This document shows positions 34,840 to 42,995 of a stretch of DNA of 64,000 nucleotides, in pieces (within the stretch, counting starts at the first letter, position 1; each line of letters starts with the position of its first letter). A model generated the notes under the pieces. It was given only the letters and a program-made list of their open reading frames with translations. It ran no database searches and was not told the DNA's origin. The stretch spans positions 62,001 through 126,000 of the forward strand of contig CAZAMB010000012.1 of the NCBI GenBank assembly GCA_964486335.1. The letters run 5' to 3'. The DNA comes from CAZAMB01 sp964486335. GTDB taxonomy: Bacteria; Planctomycetota; Phycisphaerae; UBA1845. The position numbers were made by a program, and so were the translations under genes.

Positions 34840-35286
34840 TCATGACGCCATCGCCATTCCCACTTCCAGTCCCCATGTGATGTTTCCACTGTCCGGATTG
34901 GTCCACTGAATCCGCACGACGTCGCCCGGCTGAAACGTCCAAGGTGACGGATCGACGCTTTCGTCGGCGGTGATCCGAAAGTAAACGTCCCTGCCGACGC
35001 CGGCCTTGACGATCGTGAAGAGCGCCGCGTCGTGCGCGACGCCCATCGCCGAATCCAGCGAGATTACGAGCGGATTCGTGCCCGCGCTACCCGCAAAATG
35101 ACAGCGCACAAAGACCAGCCGAAATCGCACATCCAGCGAAAACAGCGCATCGATGTCGCCGCTGCCGGAAGCCGCCTTCGACCCCACGGCCAGCAACTGC
35201 CGCGCCCGCACGGCCGCCAGTTCCGTGTTTTGCTCGGCAATCACCGCCTCCGCCGTTCCCATGATCGTGTTCATGTCGCGAGGCAT
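34840..35286 (-). CDS. Phage-cassette protein (148 aa, unknown)
   Basis: MPRDMNTIMGTAEAVIAEQN begins with a helix, then a beta-rich body (VRFRLVFVRCHFAGSAGTNP, VYFRITADESVDPSPWTFQP, GDVVRIQWTNPDSGNITWGL). It follows the next cassette gene with only a 2-bp gap, so they are co-translated. It may be a tail-completion or fibre-base protein; no family was recognised. Confidence 0.55.
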   Translation of the reverse strand: MPRDMNTIMGTAEAVIAEQNTELAAVRARQLLAVGSKAASGSGDIDALFSLDVRFRLVFVRCHFAGSAGTNPLVISLDSAMGVAHDAALFTIVKAGVGRDVYFRITADESVDPSPWTFQPGDVVRIQWTNPDSGNITWGLEVGMAMAS

Positions 35287-35288
35287 GG

Positions 35289-35735
35289 TCAGCTCTCCAC
35301 TGCGTCTATGATGTGTTCTGCCAGTGTCTCGCCTGAGGCAATTGGCAGGCGAAACGGCACGCCGATCAGCGGCGACCGACCGTTGTTGAGCGACGGAATG
35401 GTCACCGTCGCATCACCGACAAAAATAATATTGCTCAGCGTTCGCGTTCGCTTCTGGCCGCTCGCCCGGTAGCGAACCATCAGATCGATTTCATCGGTCA
35501 GCGAAAGAAGCGTTTCCGCCGCCGAACCGTCGTGTGAAAACACCACGCCCGACACGCGTTGCACGCCGCGAGCAAACGTTCCCAGCGGACCGGCCTCGCC
35601 GTCGTCGCCTGAAAACGGAACCGCCTCCACACCCGGCTTGTACACCACGCTGTGAACGCCCTCGATCGCGGTTTCGGTGAACGGCGACGACCGCAGTTTC
35701 ACGCTCGCCCCTCGTGTTGCCAGAATCCAGATCAC
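35289..35735 (-). CDS. Phage-cassette protein (148 aa, unknown)
   Basis: MIWILATRGASVKLRSSPFT and VVFSHDGSAAETLLSLTDEI, LMVRYRASGQKRTRTLSNII suggest a compact beta protein. It contains no membrane segment. Position in the cassette is after the gp37-like gene, so a head-tail joining or tail role is possible. No family assigned. Confidence 0.55.
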   Translation of the reverse strand: MIWILATRGASVKLRSSPFTETAIEGVHSVVYKPGVEAVPFSGDDGEAGPLGTFARGVQRVSGVVFSHDGSAAETLLSLTDEIDLMVRYRASGQKRTRTLSNIIFVGDATVTIPSLNNGRSPLIGVPFRLPIASGETLAEHIIDAVES

Positions 35736-35794
35736 GGTTCATTCCTCGCGGCAGCAATCCGCCGAACGAAAATATTTTGGTTTTTGCATTGCCC

Positions 35795-35880
35795 ATATCG
35801 TGATTTGGTGATGTAGTGGTATGGTAATGTACACACTTGCAATATCACCATATCACCACTTCGTCACATCGTCAGATGCC
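35795..35880. repeat. Octamer array, xTGGTGAx family (copy 2, inverted two-arm)
   Basis: Left arm TTGGTGAT, GTAGTGGT, ATGGTAAT; a short spacer with ACACACTT; right arm ATATCACC, ATATCACC, ACTTCGTC, ACATCGTC. The arms are inverse complements, so a long imperfect hairpin can form. It overlaps the stop codon of the 159-residue gene (35872-35874). Confidence 0.85.
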
Positions 35881-36351
35881 CTCACGATTCTCTTCTCGCT
35901 TCACTCTGACGACCATTCCGATCGTGCCCGTGGCCGTTGCGACCCGCGTGCCCGACGCCGCCTTCGGCTCATCAACCGTCCATGCGCGATCATCAAACCC
36001 ATCCGCTCCGTCCATCACACCCGTGTCGCGCAGACTGTCGAGATAGTCATCCACCGCACCGATTCGATCGAGCAGCGGACTCATTGCGTCGTCACCGTCC
36101 ACGTCGATCGTGATTCGCAGCTCGAGCGTCACCTCGACCAGCCGATCGTCGTCCACCACATCGACTGACCGCGTCCGTGCGACCCGCGTTGTCATCAACG
36201 GCCTGGGCAGGCGATCCGATTCAGCCGTTCCGATCGCGATCCGCCGAAACGGAGCGGCCGGCGTCGGCGGATCGGCGATCAACCCCGCGCGCAATTGGTC
36301 GACGAGCGCGGTGACTGCGGCCTTGATCGTCGTTCGGTTCGGTGTCGGCAT
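35872..36351 (-). CDS. Phage head-tail region protein (gp37-like position, 159 aa)
   Basis: MPTPNRTTIKAAVTALVDQL, then LITTxRVARTRSVDVV-type beta strands (TLELRITIDVDGDDAMSPLL, DRIGAVDDYLDSLRD) match the shape of minor capsid/tail-terminator proteins found after gp36 in Mu-like phages. Acidic, no membrane segment. The assignment rests on gene order and secondary structure. Confidence 0.5.
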   Translation of the reverse strand: MPTPNRTTIKAAVTALVDQLRAGLIADPPTPAAPFRRIAIGTAESDRLPRPLMTTRVARTRSVDVVDDDRLVEVTLELRITIDVDGDDAMSPLLDRIGAVDDYLDSLRDTGVMDGADGFDDRAWTVDEPKAASGTRVATATGTIGMVVRVKREENREGI

Positions 36352-36554
36352 GATTCACTCCCATCACCGATTTGAAAAACTGTCTTCGTCGCGTGGCGCC
36401 GGTTTCCGACCTGTGCGAAAAGGTCTTGAAAACCCGAGCCACGCTGGTGACGCAAAACGCCCCGAAAAGGGACGAATACGAAACATGGAATGTGATTGCC
36501 GCGCAATCGTCGAGCGTCCGGTCGCGCTCTCGAAATCCATTTCATTCCGCATTG

Positions 36555-36998
36555 TCAATGACCTTCCAATTCGTCGCGCGAAAGCAGTCGTTCGCTCCCC
36601 AAAACTTCCGCGATCGGCCCGCGCGAAGTCGGTCCCGGCAGGTCGCCCGTTGCGGGCAGCGCGACCGTCCCGTCCGCGATCCGCCGCAGCCATTCGATCG
36701 TCTCGTCGCGTCGTCGTCTCGCGTCTTCACCCACCGGCGGTCGCCGAAGCCGCAGCCGATACTCCGCTAGATCGAGCGCTACGCTCTTCAGCAATCCGGC
36801 AAGTTCCGGATGCGCGACCAAATCGATCGGCGTCGCGTGGCGGAAGGCGAGATAACTGTCCAGCTCGCCTTCCGCCGCCGCACGCGCTTCATTGACCACG
36901 TCCTCGTCCGCCGCGCCGTCGCCGTCGTCATCGGACAAGTGGACGTACCCCGCGTGGCCCAGCCGCAATTCAATGTCGGAATTGGTGATGTAGTTCAT
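36555..36998 (-). CDS. Mu gp36-like head-tail adaptor (DUF1320)
   Basis: 147 residues from the ATG at 36998. MNYITNSDIELRLGHAGYVH, a hydrophilic DDDGDGAADEDVVNEARAAA, EGELDSYLAFRHATPIDLVA and SVALDLAEYRLRLRRP are the typical DUF1320 layout (N-terminal ILR-type helix, EAxxEIDxYLxxRY-like helix, late LRR/K helix). It follows the major capsid gene as in Mu-like phages. A 203-bp gap without a gene separates it from the next cassette gene. Confidence 0.75.
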   Translation of the reverse strand: MNYITNSDIELRLGHAGYVHLSDDDGDGAADEDVVNEARAAAEGELDSYLAFRHATPIDLVAHPELAGLLKSVALDLAEYRLRLRRPPVGEDARRRRDETIEWLRRIADGTVALPATGDLPGPTSRGPIAEVLGSERLLSRDELEGH

Positions 36999-37041
36999 GT
37001 CCGTTCGACTCTCGAAAGCAGACCGCGAATGACTCGATCCA

Positions 37042-37965
37042 TCACGTCGGCGACGTGAACCCCATGCGAACGGCAAACTGCCAGTACCCGTAGGCGATCC
37101 GGTAGCGCGCTCGCACGCCGTAGAGGAACTTCTCGCGGCGGAAGCCTTCGTCGCTCTCCTCGGTCAATGCGGTGAACTCCACCGGCTCGCGATCCTGGAA
37201 GATGAACGGCCGGATCACACCGTCGGTCTTCAGCAGGTACCACTTGCTCGCATCGGTCAGCCACGGGAACGCGATGATCCGCGCTGCGCCCTGCACCGCG
37301 TTGGCGGTGCCGCCCACGATCGTCGCGCTCACGGCCTCCAGCGCCGTGACGAACATCGTCGTCGGTACCACGCAAACCAGCCCCGTCGCCGAGATCGCCA
37401 TCGGTTCGCCCTGATCGTCCTTGAAAGCCAGCATGGCGCCGATGCCGGACTTCAGCGCGGCCTTGAACTCTTCCACGGTCGCGTCGTCGGGATCGATCGC
37501 CGTGCTCGTCAGCTTGTTGTCCTGCGTTCCCGACGCGCCCGACGAGTGTGCGTCGTTGAAGAACGACACACCGTCGTAACTGTTGAACCCCGACGACTCT
37601 CCATTCACGAGCAACTGAGAAATGAGATAGTCCTTGTGCGTCGCGGCCCGAGCGGCCAGTTCGCCGATGCGAATACGGATCTGCCCGGTTTTGTCGTCGG
37701 CAATCTCGTCGCGATCGACCTCGAGCGTCGATTCGTATTTGAGGTTCTCGACCGAGTACGATTCGCCGCCGACGCCGCGCGCCACGCGTCCCGACCCCCA
37801 CTCGCGCATGCGCGGCAGCGAGCCGAGCCACTTGTAGGTTTCGCTTTCGCTATTGGACTGAATTCGCGTGGCCAGGTCTTGAAAATAAGTGGCGGCGGCG
37901 CCAAATCGATCGAAGAACTCACTCCGAAGTCCCTTGGTCAATAGTCCCGTGTTAACAACAGCCAT
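37042..37965 (-). CDS. Mu-like major capsid protein (gpT)
   Basis: 307 residues. MAVVNTGLLTKGLRSEFFDR, YKWLGSLPRMREWGSGRVAR, NLKYESTLEVDRDEIADDKT, AATHKDYLISQLLVNG and DGVSFFNDAHSSGASGTQDN are the expected segments of the Mu gpT head subunit family (HK97-type fold). Length is normal. Upstream on the coding strand is a GCAGGT-GCA-ACCTGC inverted repeat (37987-38001). Confidence 0.9.
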   Translation of the reverse strand: MAVVNTGLLTKGLRSEFFDRFGAAATYFQDLATRIQSNSESETYKWLGSLPRMREWGSGRVARGVGGESYSVENLKYESTLEVDRDEIADDKTGQIRIRIGELAARAATHKDYLISQLLVNGESSGFNSYDGVSFFNDAHSSGASGTQDNKLTSTAIDPDDATVEEFKAALKSGIGAMLAFKDDQGEPMAISATGLVCVVPTTMFVTALEAVSATIVGGTANAVQGAARIIAFPWLTDASKWYLLKTDGVIRPFIFQDREPVEFTALTEESDEGFRREKFLYGVRARYRIAYGYWQFAVRMGFTSPT

Positions 37966-37986
37966 TGGTCATTCCCCTTGTGTCAT

Positions 37987-38001
37987 GCAGGTGCAACCTG
38001 C
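37987..38001. promoter_or_regulatory. Inverted repeat before the capsid gene
   Basis: GCAGGT, GCA, ACCTGC: a perfect 6-bp inverted repeat 21 bp upstream of the capsid ATG. It could be an operator or a translation-control hairpin. Confidence 0.35.
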
Positions 38002-38056
38002 GTGTCTATCAGTCGTTCCCACGCACTGCAATGCCTCGTATCACTGTAATCCGACC

Positions 38057-38144
38057 ATATAGTGAAGTGGCAATATGGTGATTTGGCGCTATCGCAACAA
38101 TGTCCACGATTACATCACTACATCGCCATATCACCACTTGCCCC
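38057..38144. repeat. Octamer array, xTGGTGAx family (copy 3, inverted two-arm)
   Basis: Left arm ATAGTGAA, GTGGCAAT, ATGGTGAT, TTGGCGCT; right arm ACATCACT, ACATCGCC, ATATCACC, ACTTGCCC. It lies 14 bp past the stop of the decoration-protein gene. Confidence 0.82.
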
Positions 38145-38158
38145 AATGCCTCGTTCGT

Positions 38159-38923
38159 CTACACATAATCCACTTCGACGATAAACGGTCCGGGATTCGC
38201 GGTGGTTCCGTTGGTGATCGCCACCGTCATGACGAATCCTGCGGTAGCGCCCGCGTTGCTCACCGCGCCGAGGTCCTTGCTTGCGTTGGCCGCCGGGAAC
38301 GTATTCGTTGCGTTGAACGTGGCACTGACCACGGTTCCCGCGTCGGTGGCAATGGCGACGACGCACGTGTTGGCATTGTCGATGCCCGCCGCGGCCGTGG
38401 CCTGATTCACCACGCGGGCGGCAACAATCCAACCGGCAAACGCGAACGAATGAACCGCCCGCGCCGCGATATCAGCTCCCGCCGAAAGGTCTTCCACGAC
38501 ATGCGTGACGGTCTTGATGCTTGCGCGATGCGGGTCGATGCGCAGTATGATGGACCCCGACGAGGGCACGTCCTGCACGACGCCAACGTAGGAATTGCCA
38601 GCGCAAGAAAAAGTCAATGTGTCGTCCGCCGACGCGAACACCGGCCGACCGACATGAGCAATGGTCGCTCCCGCCAACGGCAGCCCGAAGTCGCCCTCGG
38701 TATAGATGCGGACCGATATCGAGCCGTTGGCGCCGGCGGAGTTGTCGATTTCCTCATAAGCGATGCCGGCGAAGCGGTCACCGGCCGTCAGCGGCTGGGC
38801 GTAGCCGGACGAGTTGACGCCGACCAGTGCGCCTTTGTAGATGCGCTTGGTCGCCGCGACCGGGAGCGCCCGCAGCTCCTGATCGACGTAATGATCCACT
38901 TCACGGTTTTTGGTCAATGCCAT
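38159..38923 (-). CDS. Phage capsid decoration/stabilising protein (DUF2190-like)
   Basis: 254 residues. VAATKRIYKGALVGVNSSGY, PLTAGDRFAGIAYEEIDNSA and SVRIYTEGDFGLPLAGATIA are typical of DUF2190/gpH-type decoration proteins, which coat the capsid. The C-terminal half (EDLSAGADIAARAVHSFAFA) is an added beta domain. It lies between protease and capsid genes, the usual place. Confidence 0.7.
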   Translation of the reverse strand: MALTKNREVDHYVDQELRALPVAATKRIYKGALVGVNSSGYAQPLTAGDRFAGIAYEEIDNSAGANGSISVRIYTEGDFGLPLAGATIAHVGRPVFASADDTLTFSCAGNSYVGVVQDVPSSGSIILRIDPHRASIKTVTHVVEDLSAGADIAARAVHSFAFAGWIVAARVVNQATAAAGIDNANTCVVAIATDAGTVVSATFNATNTFPAANASKDLGAVSNAGATAGFVMTVAITNGTTANPGPFIVEVDYV

Positions 38924-38948
38924 GTTCGACTGCTCCTTTTGTTTTCCC

Positions 38949-39050
38949 TATGGTGATTTTGTGATTTGGTGATGTGGTCACGGAACCGGATGACTTGCAA
39001 AGGCGTCAGTCAATCACCATGTCATCACATCGCCAAATCACTACATACCA
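38949..39050. repeat. Octamer array, xTGGTGAx family (copy 4, inverted two-arm)
   Basis: Left arm ATGGTGAT, TTTGTGAT, TTGGTGAT, GTGGTCAC; right arm AATCACC, ATGTCATC, ACATCGCC, AAATCACT. It overlaps the stop of the gpI gene (39041-39043). Confidence 0.85.
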
Positions 39051-39991
39051 GTTCTCACCGCGTCGGCGATGTAGGCCTCTTCGCTGGTAAGTCCCGACAG
39101 TGTTCGGTTTCCGCGAAACTCCGTTCGCGCCCGCGCGGCGATCGCTCGACGGTTTCGCCCGCCGGCGTCACTCGCGTGCGGCGCTGTCGTCGCGCCGGGC
39201 CGGACGATCACCGGCGCGGTCGCCAGCCATTCGTCGAACAGCGCCTCGTCGCGGGCGATCAGCGCCTCGGCCCAGCCTCGCTGCGCGGCCGCGAGCTTGC
39301 CCGATCGCATGGCCTCGACCACGCGCTCCTCGACGCGCCGCGCGAGCGCCGAAAGCCGCAACTCGACCAGCCGTTTGCCGGCCACCGCGAGCACGGTTTC
39401 GCGATCACTCGAAGGCGGCAGACGCAGTTCATCGCGGAGAACGCACAATGTCGCGTCCGACTCCTCCGCAGTGTCAGTACACGGCACTGCGTCCCGGTTG
39501 ACGATCGGCTTCATGCCCACAATCGCCGGTTTGTTGGTCAGCGCGGCCGAGTGGATGGCCGCCAGCTTGCGGTCGCTCTTGCGCACCACCGCGACCGGCG
39601 AGAGGTAGCGATATTCCCGCGACGCGAGCATGTCGCGCGCCTGGTCGGTCCATTCGATGTCGGCGAGCAGCCCGACGCCCGGCTCCGCCGAAATCCCCTT
39701 GATCCACCCCGCCGCCGGCGCCTGTCCGCTGGGCGAGGCGAATTCGCCGCCGAGCGTCTGATGCTCGTAGTCGATGGGCAGGTCGGTGGCGTGCTCTTCG
39801 AACGCGGCCACGACCAGCAGGGCGGATTCCTCATCCACCACGAAGTCGCCGCTGGAGCTCTCCACGCGCCCCCACGGCGCGAGAAGCACTTTTTCGGGCA
39901 CGGAGTCGGTCGGCAGGGCGGTCGAGCGCAGCGGCCGCACTTCGCTCATCTCATTCGTCGTTTGTCGATTGGTGCTCATGTTCGTTCGCAT
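39041..39991 (-). CDS. Mu gpI-like protease/scaffold
   Basis: 316 residues. VLLAPWGRVESSSGDFVVDE, LPIDYEHQTLGGEFASPSGQ, APAAGWIKGISAEPGVGLLA and SREYRYLSPVAVVRKSDRKL, then AALTNKPAIVGMKP, are the Mu gpI signature: an N-terminal protease domain and a C-terminal helical scaffold (VEERVVEAMRSGKLAAAQRG). It cleaves and assembles the head. The 30-bp element at 40012-40041 lies about 21 bp upstream of its ATG. Confidence 0.88.
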   Translation of the reverse strand: MRTNMSTNRQTTNEMSEVRPLRSTALPTDSVPEKVLLAPWGRVESSSGDFVVDEESALLVVAAFEEHATDLPIDYEHQTLGGEFASPSGQAPAAGWIKGISAEPGVGLLADIEWTDQARDMLASREYRYLSPVAVVRKSDRKLAAIHSAALTNKPAIVGMKPIVNRDAVPCTDTAEESDATLCVLRDELRLPPSSDRETVLAVAGKRLVELRLSALARRVEERVVEAMRSGKLAAAQRGWAEALIARDEALFDEWLATAPVIVRPGATTAPHASDAGGRNRRAIAARARTEFRGNRTLSGLTSEEAYIADAVRTGM

Positions 39992-40011
39992 CTCCGATTC
40001 AACTTGTCCCT

Positions 40012-40041
40012 ACACCTTCAATATCATCCGGGGCGCGCGCC
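40012..40041 (-). promoter_or_regulatory. Shared 30-bp element upstream of gpI
   Basis: Matches 27 of 30 positions with 42729-42758; the common core is CATCCGGGGCGCGCGCC, with ACACC and AATA before it. Both copies lie at the 5' end of cassette genes in the same orientation. Confidence 0.6.
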
Positions 40042-40061
40042 GCGGACGCGCCAACGAGCGA

Positions 40062-41348
40062 TCACCCCTTGGTGCCAGGCAGCGCGTCGCCATCGGCGGC
40101 ATCAGGTCCGACGCCCAACGCTTCTCGCGCCCAGGACCGCGACACGTTCAATCCCAACTGATTCACCGCCACGGAGAGCACGTCGGCGAGTTCACGAACG
40201 CCTCCGGTTTGTCGCGGACGACGAACGAAGTGCGGCGCGGGCGCATCCGGCCCGAACTGCAATCGCGTGATCGGCGCGAGCAGGTCGCGGCGAAGCGTTC
40301 TCGCTTCGTTGTGAATGTCGTCGGCGAGAATGTCGTCGCGGACGGCCTCGTGGACCCGTGCGGCCGCGACCGATCCACTCTGCCCGGCGATGTCCGTGGT
40401 AAGCGTCTGACCCAGCCAGGCCTTGCTCATTTCGCGGTTGAGGAAGTCGAGCAGCCGCTCGTAGGGCGGGATACTTCCGCCTTTGGTCTCGATGATCTGA
40501 AGCTCCACCGCGCGACTGAAGATGCCTGCGGCGTTGCTGCCGAGTGATTCGAGCATGCGCAGCAGTTCTCGTTTTTCGTCGGGCGTGGCCGAGGGTTCGT
40601 AGCGGGCGATGCGGACGGGCATGCCGAAGACTTCCGCGTAGATCATCCAGTCTTTGAGCGAGAGGTTCTTGGCGAGGTAGGCCATGGCCGTCACGCGCAG
40701 CAGGCCGCCGCGCTGGGGGTGACCCGATGAGGCGTGAGGCGCGTGGACGATGAACTTGTTCGGTGGCGGTTCGATGCCGTCGCGCGGCTCGGCGTCGGTG
40801 AGAATGCGGAGGCGGTCGAGTTCGTCGAAGGTGATGCGGCTGAAATCGACAGGGAGGATTTCGACGGGTCGCAGTGCGCCATTGCGGGCGTCCCAGACGA
40901 TTTCGGCGACGGCGATGTTGCGTCCGACGGCTAGGGCAAGGTGTCGGAGCGACTCGTCAAATCCGTCGAGGGCTTCCAGAGTTTTTCGACAGTGGTCCGC
41001 GGCTTCGTCGGCGGCGGCGCCATCAACACCGTCATGAAGATCAGCGGCACTGACGATGCGCCAATCAAGGCCGGTCAGCGCAAGTCGCCGCGTATTGGCG
41101 ACCGAATAGAGATGCGCGTCCTTTTCCTCCATTTCCTCGAAGAGCTGCATGGCCGCGGAGAGCGAGCCGGCGTCGGCTTCGCGGAGGATCGCGGTGAGTC
41201 GCGAGGGCGTGAGTCCCGCGCCGGGATAGTCGCGGATGGAATCCTCGGCGCGCGGCACGACCACGCGACCGGGTCTGGGGCGATCGGCCGATTTGCGTGC
41301 CAGTGCGTTTACGATTCTCTGAAAAACACTGCGTTTCGTGGTGGTCAT
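40062..41348 (-). CDS. Mu gp29-like portal protein (DUF935)
   Basis: 428 residues. LYSVANTRRLALTGLDWRIV, ADHCRKTLEALDGFDESLRH, LKDWMIYAEVFGMPVRIARY and SKAWLGQTLTTDIAGQSGSV match the DUF935 portal family of Mu-like phages. Its ATG overlaps the terminase stop codon (TAATG), so expression is coupled. Length is slightly short (Mu gp29 about 510), mainly at the C-terminus. Confidence 0.88.
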   Translation of the reverse strand: MTTTKRSVFQRIVNALARKSADRPRPGRVVVPRAEDSIRDYPGAGLTPSRLTAILREADAGSLSAAMQLFEEMEEKDAHLYSVANTRRLALTGLDWRIVSAADLHDGVDGAAADEAADHCRKTLEALDGFDESLRHLALAVGRNIAVAEIVWDARNGALRPVEILPVDFSRITFDELDRLRILTDAEPRDGIEPPPNKFIVHAPHASSGHPQRGGLLRVTAMAYLAKNLSLKDWMIYAEVFGMPVRIARYEPSATPDEKRELLRMLESLGSNAAGIFSRAVELQIIETKGGSIPPYERLLDFLNREMSKAWLGQTLTTDIAGQSGSVAAARVHEAVRDDILADDIHNEARTLRRDLLAPITRLQFGPDAPAPHFVRRPRQTGGVRELADVLSVAVNQLGLNVSRSWAREALGVGPDAADGDALPGTKG

Positions 41349-42730
41349 TACCAGGTTCCCGTTCTTGAGAATTGAATAGGTCTTGCAGTCAGGTGTTCGA
41401 TCGCGCCGGGGGACCGTCCGGCGGCGTGAAGCGCGAGCGCGGCGGCCCAGAAGCGGTCGGCATGACTGCCTTCGCGACGCGGCGCGGACAACCGGAAATG
41501 GCCGGACTCACTCACGGAGCGCTCGACGGAGTGCCAGTCGTTGCGAATGCGCTCGTCGGCGGGAATGCGGATGGTGCGATTCTCGACGGCGACGCGCAGC
41601 GCGACGGCGAGTTGGGACTTGAGCGCGACGGTGAAGACGATGGGCCGCACGCGGAAATCGCCGAAGCTCTCGACGAGCTGCTCGGCCAGTTGCATGCCGA
41701 GTCCGCCCGCATCGATGCAGCACCCGCGGACGTTCGCAAGCGAAAGCAATTCACTCAGGACGTCGAACTGTTCACGAAACGGCGCGGCGGAGAGTTCGAT
41801 GAGAGCGACGGTGCGAAGCAGAGCGAAGACATTTGGTGAATTGGCCATGTGGTGAAGTGGTGACTGGGTCGTTGATTCTTCGGAATCACGTGCGAAGACC
41901 CAGATGACGGTGAGATCGCGGAGGCGGCCTACGTCGACCCCGACGAAGAGGTCGCGCGATTCGCAGGCGAGCGGCGCAACGCGGTCGAACGCGACGAGCG
42001 TCGGGTCGGCACAAGCGGCGATTTGCTCATATGTGAGAAACACGGTCGATTCGTCGAGGAATTCGCAGAGGAACTCCTGTCGAAAGAGTTCGTCGTCGCC
42101 CATGGCCGCGCGGATTTCCTCGATGTCGACGTTGAGTCCGCGAGCGACAGCGTCGGGCAGCGTGATCGTGCTCGTCGCGAAGCGCGGATTGTCGCGAAGC
42201 TCGTGGAACATGTTGGAGCAACCCTTGGGCGTGGAGGCGATGTCGAGTTCGCCGTCGCCGCGAAGGAGCGTGGGGAACATGGCCGCCCAGATGTCGCGGT
42301 CGGCGACGTGCATGGCGAATTCGTCGAGGAGCACGTCGCCGGTGAAGCCGCGGGCGGTCTGCGGATTGGCGGGCAGGCCAATGATGCGCACGCCGCCGGG
42401 CAGGGTGATTTCGAGATGCCGGGCCGTCAGCGAATCAAACGAGCGGTCGCCGTGGTATTCGGCGGCGATCTTGAGAGCCTGACAATGCTGGCGGGCTTTT
42501 TCCATGAGTTCGCGGCTTTGACGCTCGCCGGCAGAGAGAAAGATCTGGTTGCGTCGGCGGGCGAGTCCGCGAAGAATGCGGCGCAGCGACTTGGTAAAGC
42601 TCTTGCCGGTCTGCCTTGCCCAGCAATTCCAGCGGAAGCGATCGCGGGCTTCGACATCGTCGCGCTGGTAGTCAAGCAGCGGGACGATGGGGCGCGGCCT
42701 CGCGGGTTCGGATGGGACATATCGTCTCAC
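41348..42730 (-). CDS. Phage terminase large subunit (Mu gp28-like) with repeat-derived insert
   Basis: 460 residues starting at a GTG (42730). The Walker-A-like NCWARQTGKSFTKSLRR, the Walker-B-like TGDVLLDEFAMH and the nuclease segment with DLFVGVDVGRLRDLTVIWVF and GCCIDAGGLGMQLAEQLVES are present, so the ATPase and RNase H-like nuclease parts look complete. About residues 287-299 (TTQSPLHHMANSP) are encoded by an octamer array (41833-41868) inserted in frame between two conserved strands. No small terminase subunit is recognisable. Confidence 0.88.
   Translation of the reverse strand: MRRYVPSEPARPRPIVPLLDYQRDDVEARDRFRWNCWARQTGKSFTKSLRRILRGLARRRNQIFLSAGERQSRELMEKARQHCQALKIAAEYHGDRSFDSLTARHLEITLPGGVRIIGLPANPQTARGFTGDVLLDEFAMHVADRDIWAAMFPTLLRGDGELDIASTPKGCSNMFHELRDNPRFATSTITLPDAVARGLNVDIEEIRAAMGDDELFRQEFLCEFLDESTVFLTYEQIAACADPTLVAFDRVAPLACESRDLFVGVDVGRLRDLTVIWVFARDSEESTTQSPLHHMANSPNVFALLRTVALIELSAAPFREQFDVLSELLSLANVRGCCIDAGGLGMQLAEQLVESFGDFRVRPIVFTVALKSQLAVALRVAVENRTIRIPADERIRNDWHSVERSVSESGHFRLSAPRREGSHADRFWAAALALHAAGRSPGAIEHLTARPIQFSRTGTW
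41833..41868. repeat. Octamer array inside terminase (copy 5)
   Basis: TTGGTGAA, TTGGCCAT, GTGGTGAA, GTGGTGAC: four 8-bp units of the xTGGTGAx family. Total length keeps the terminase frame open and codes for a short polar loop. Confidence 0.75.
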
Positions 42731-42758
42731 ACCCTAAATAACATCCGGGGCGCGCGCC
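42729..42758 (-). promoter_or_regulatory. Shared 30-bp element at the 5' end of the terminase gene
   Basis: 27 of 30 positions identical to 40012-40041. It reaches into the GTG start of terminase. It may be a late-type promoter or operator of the cassette. Confidence 0.55.
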
Positions 42759-42859
42759 GGAAGAGGATTGGAGAGAGATCGGGTAGTGGCCGGGACGGTG
42801 AACTGGCGGCGCGGGCCGGTGGGCGGATTTCAGGCGGGGGGAATGGGCGGGAGTGCACG

Positions 42860-42929
42860 ACCCCCCTGCGGTCCCCCCATGGTAAGGGGGGGAGGCGCAG
42901 GGCCGCGCGGACTGAAGTCCGCGGCTCGC
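42860..42929. repeat. C-rich inverted repeat next to palindromic half element
   Basis: A C-rich/G-rich inverted repeat (GACCCCCCTGCGGTCCCCCC, then GGTAAGGGGGGG) is directly followed by a 27-bp palindromic element (CGCGGACTGAAGTCCGCG at 42905-42922, then GCTCGC to 42929). The same pair of elements is found side by side inside alaS at 57905-57995. It separates the phage cassette from the metzincin gene. Confidence 0.75.
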
Positions 42930-42995
42930 TACGACAGGATTAAGATGGCACCGAAGGAACGCCAGCAAAACGTTAGGAAATTCCGTCCGTGCGTT

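Noticed and set aside
35795..39050. CRISPR array
   Set aside because: The units are 8 bp, tandem and degenerate, with no spacers and no cas genes.
32298..42730. Complete Mu-like prophage
   Set aside because: No transposase, repressor, tail or lysis genes and no recognisable ends; only a virion module is present.
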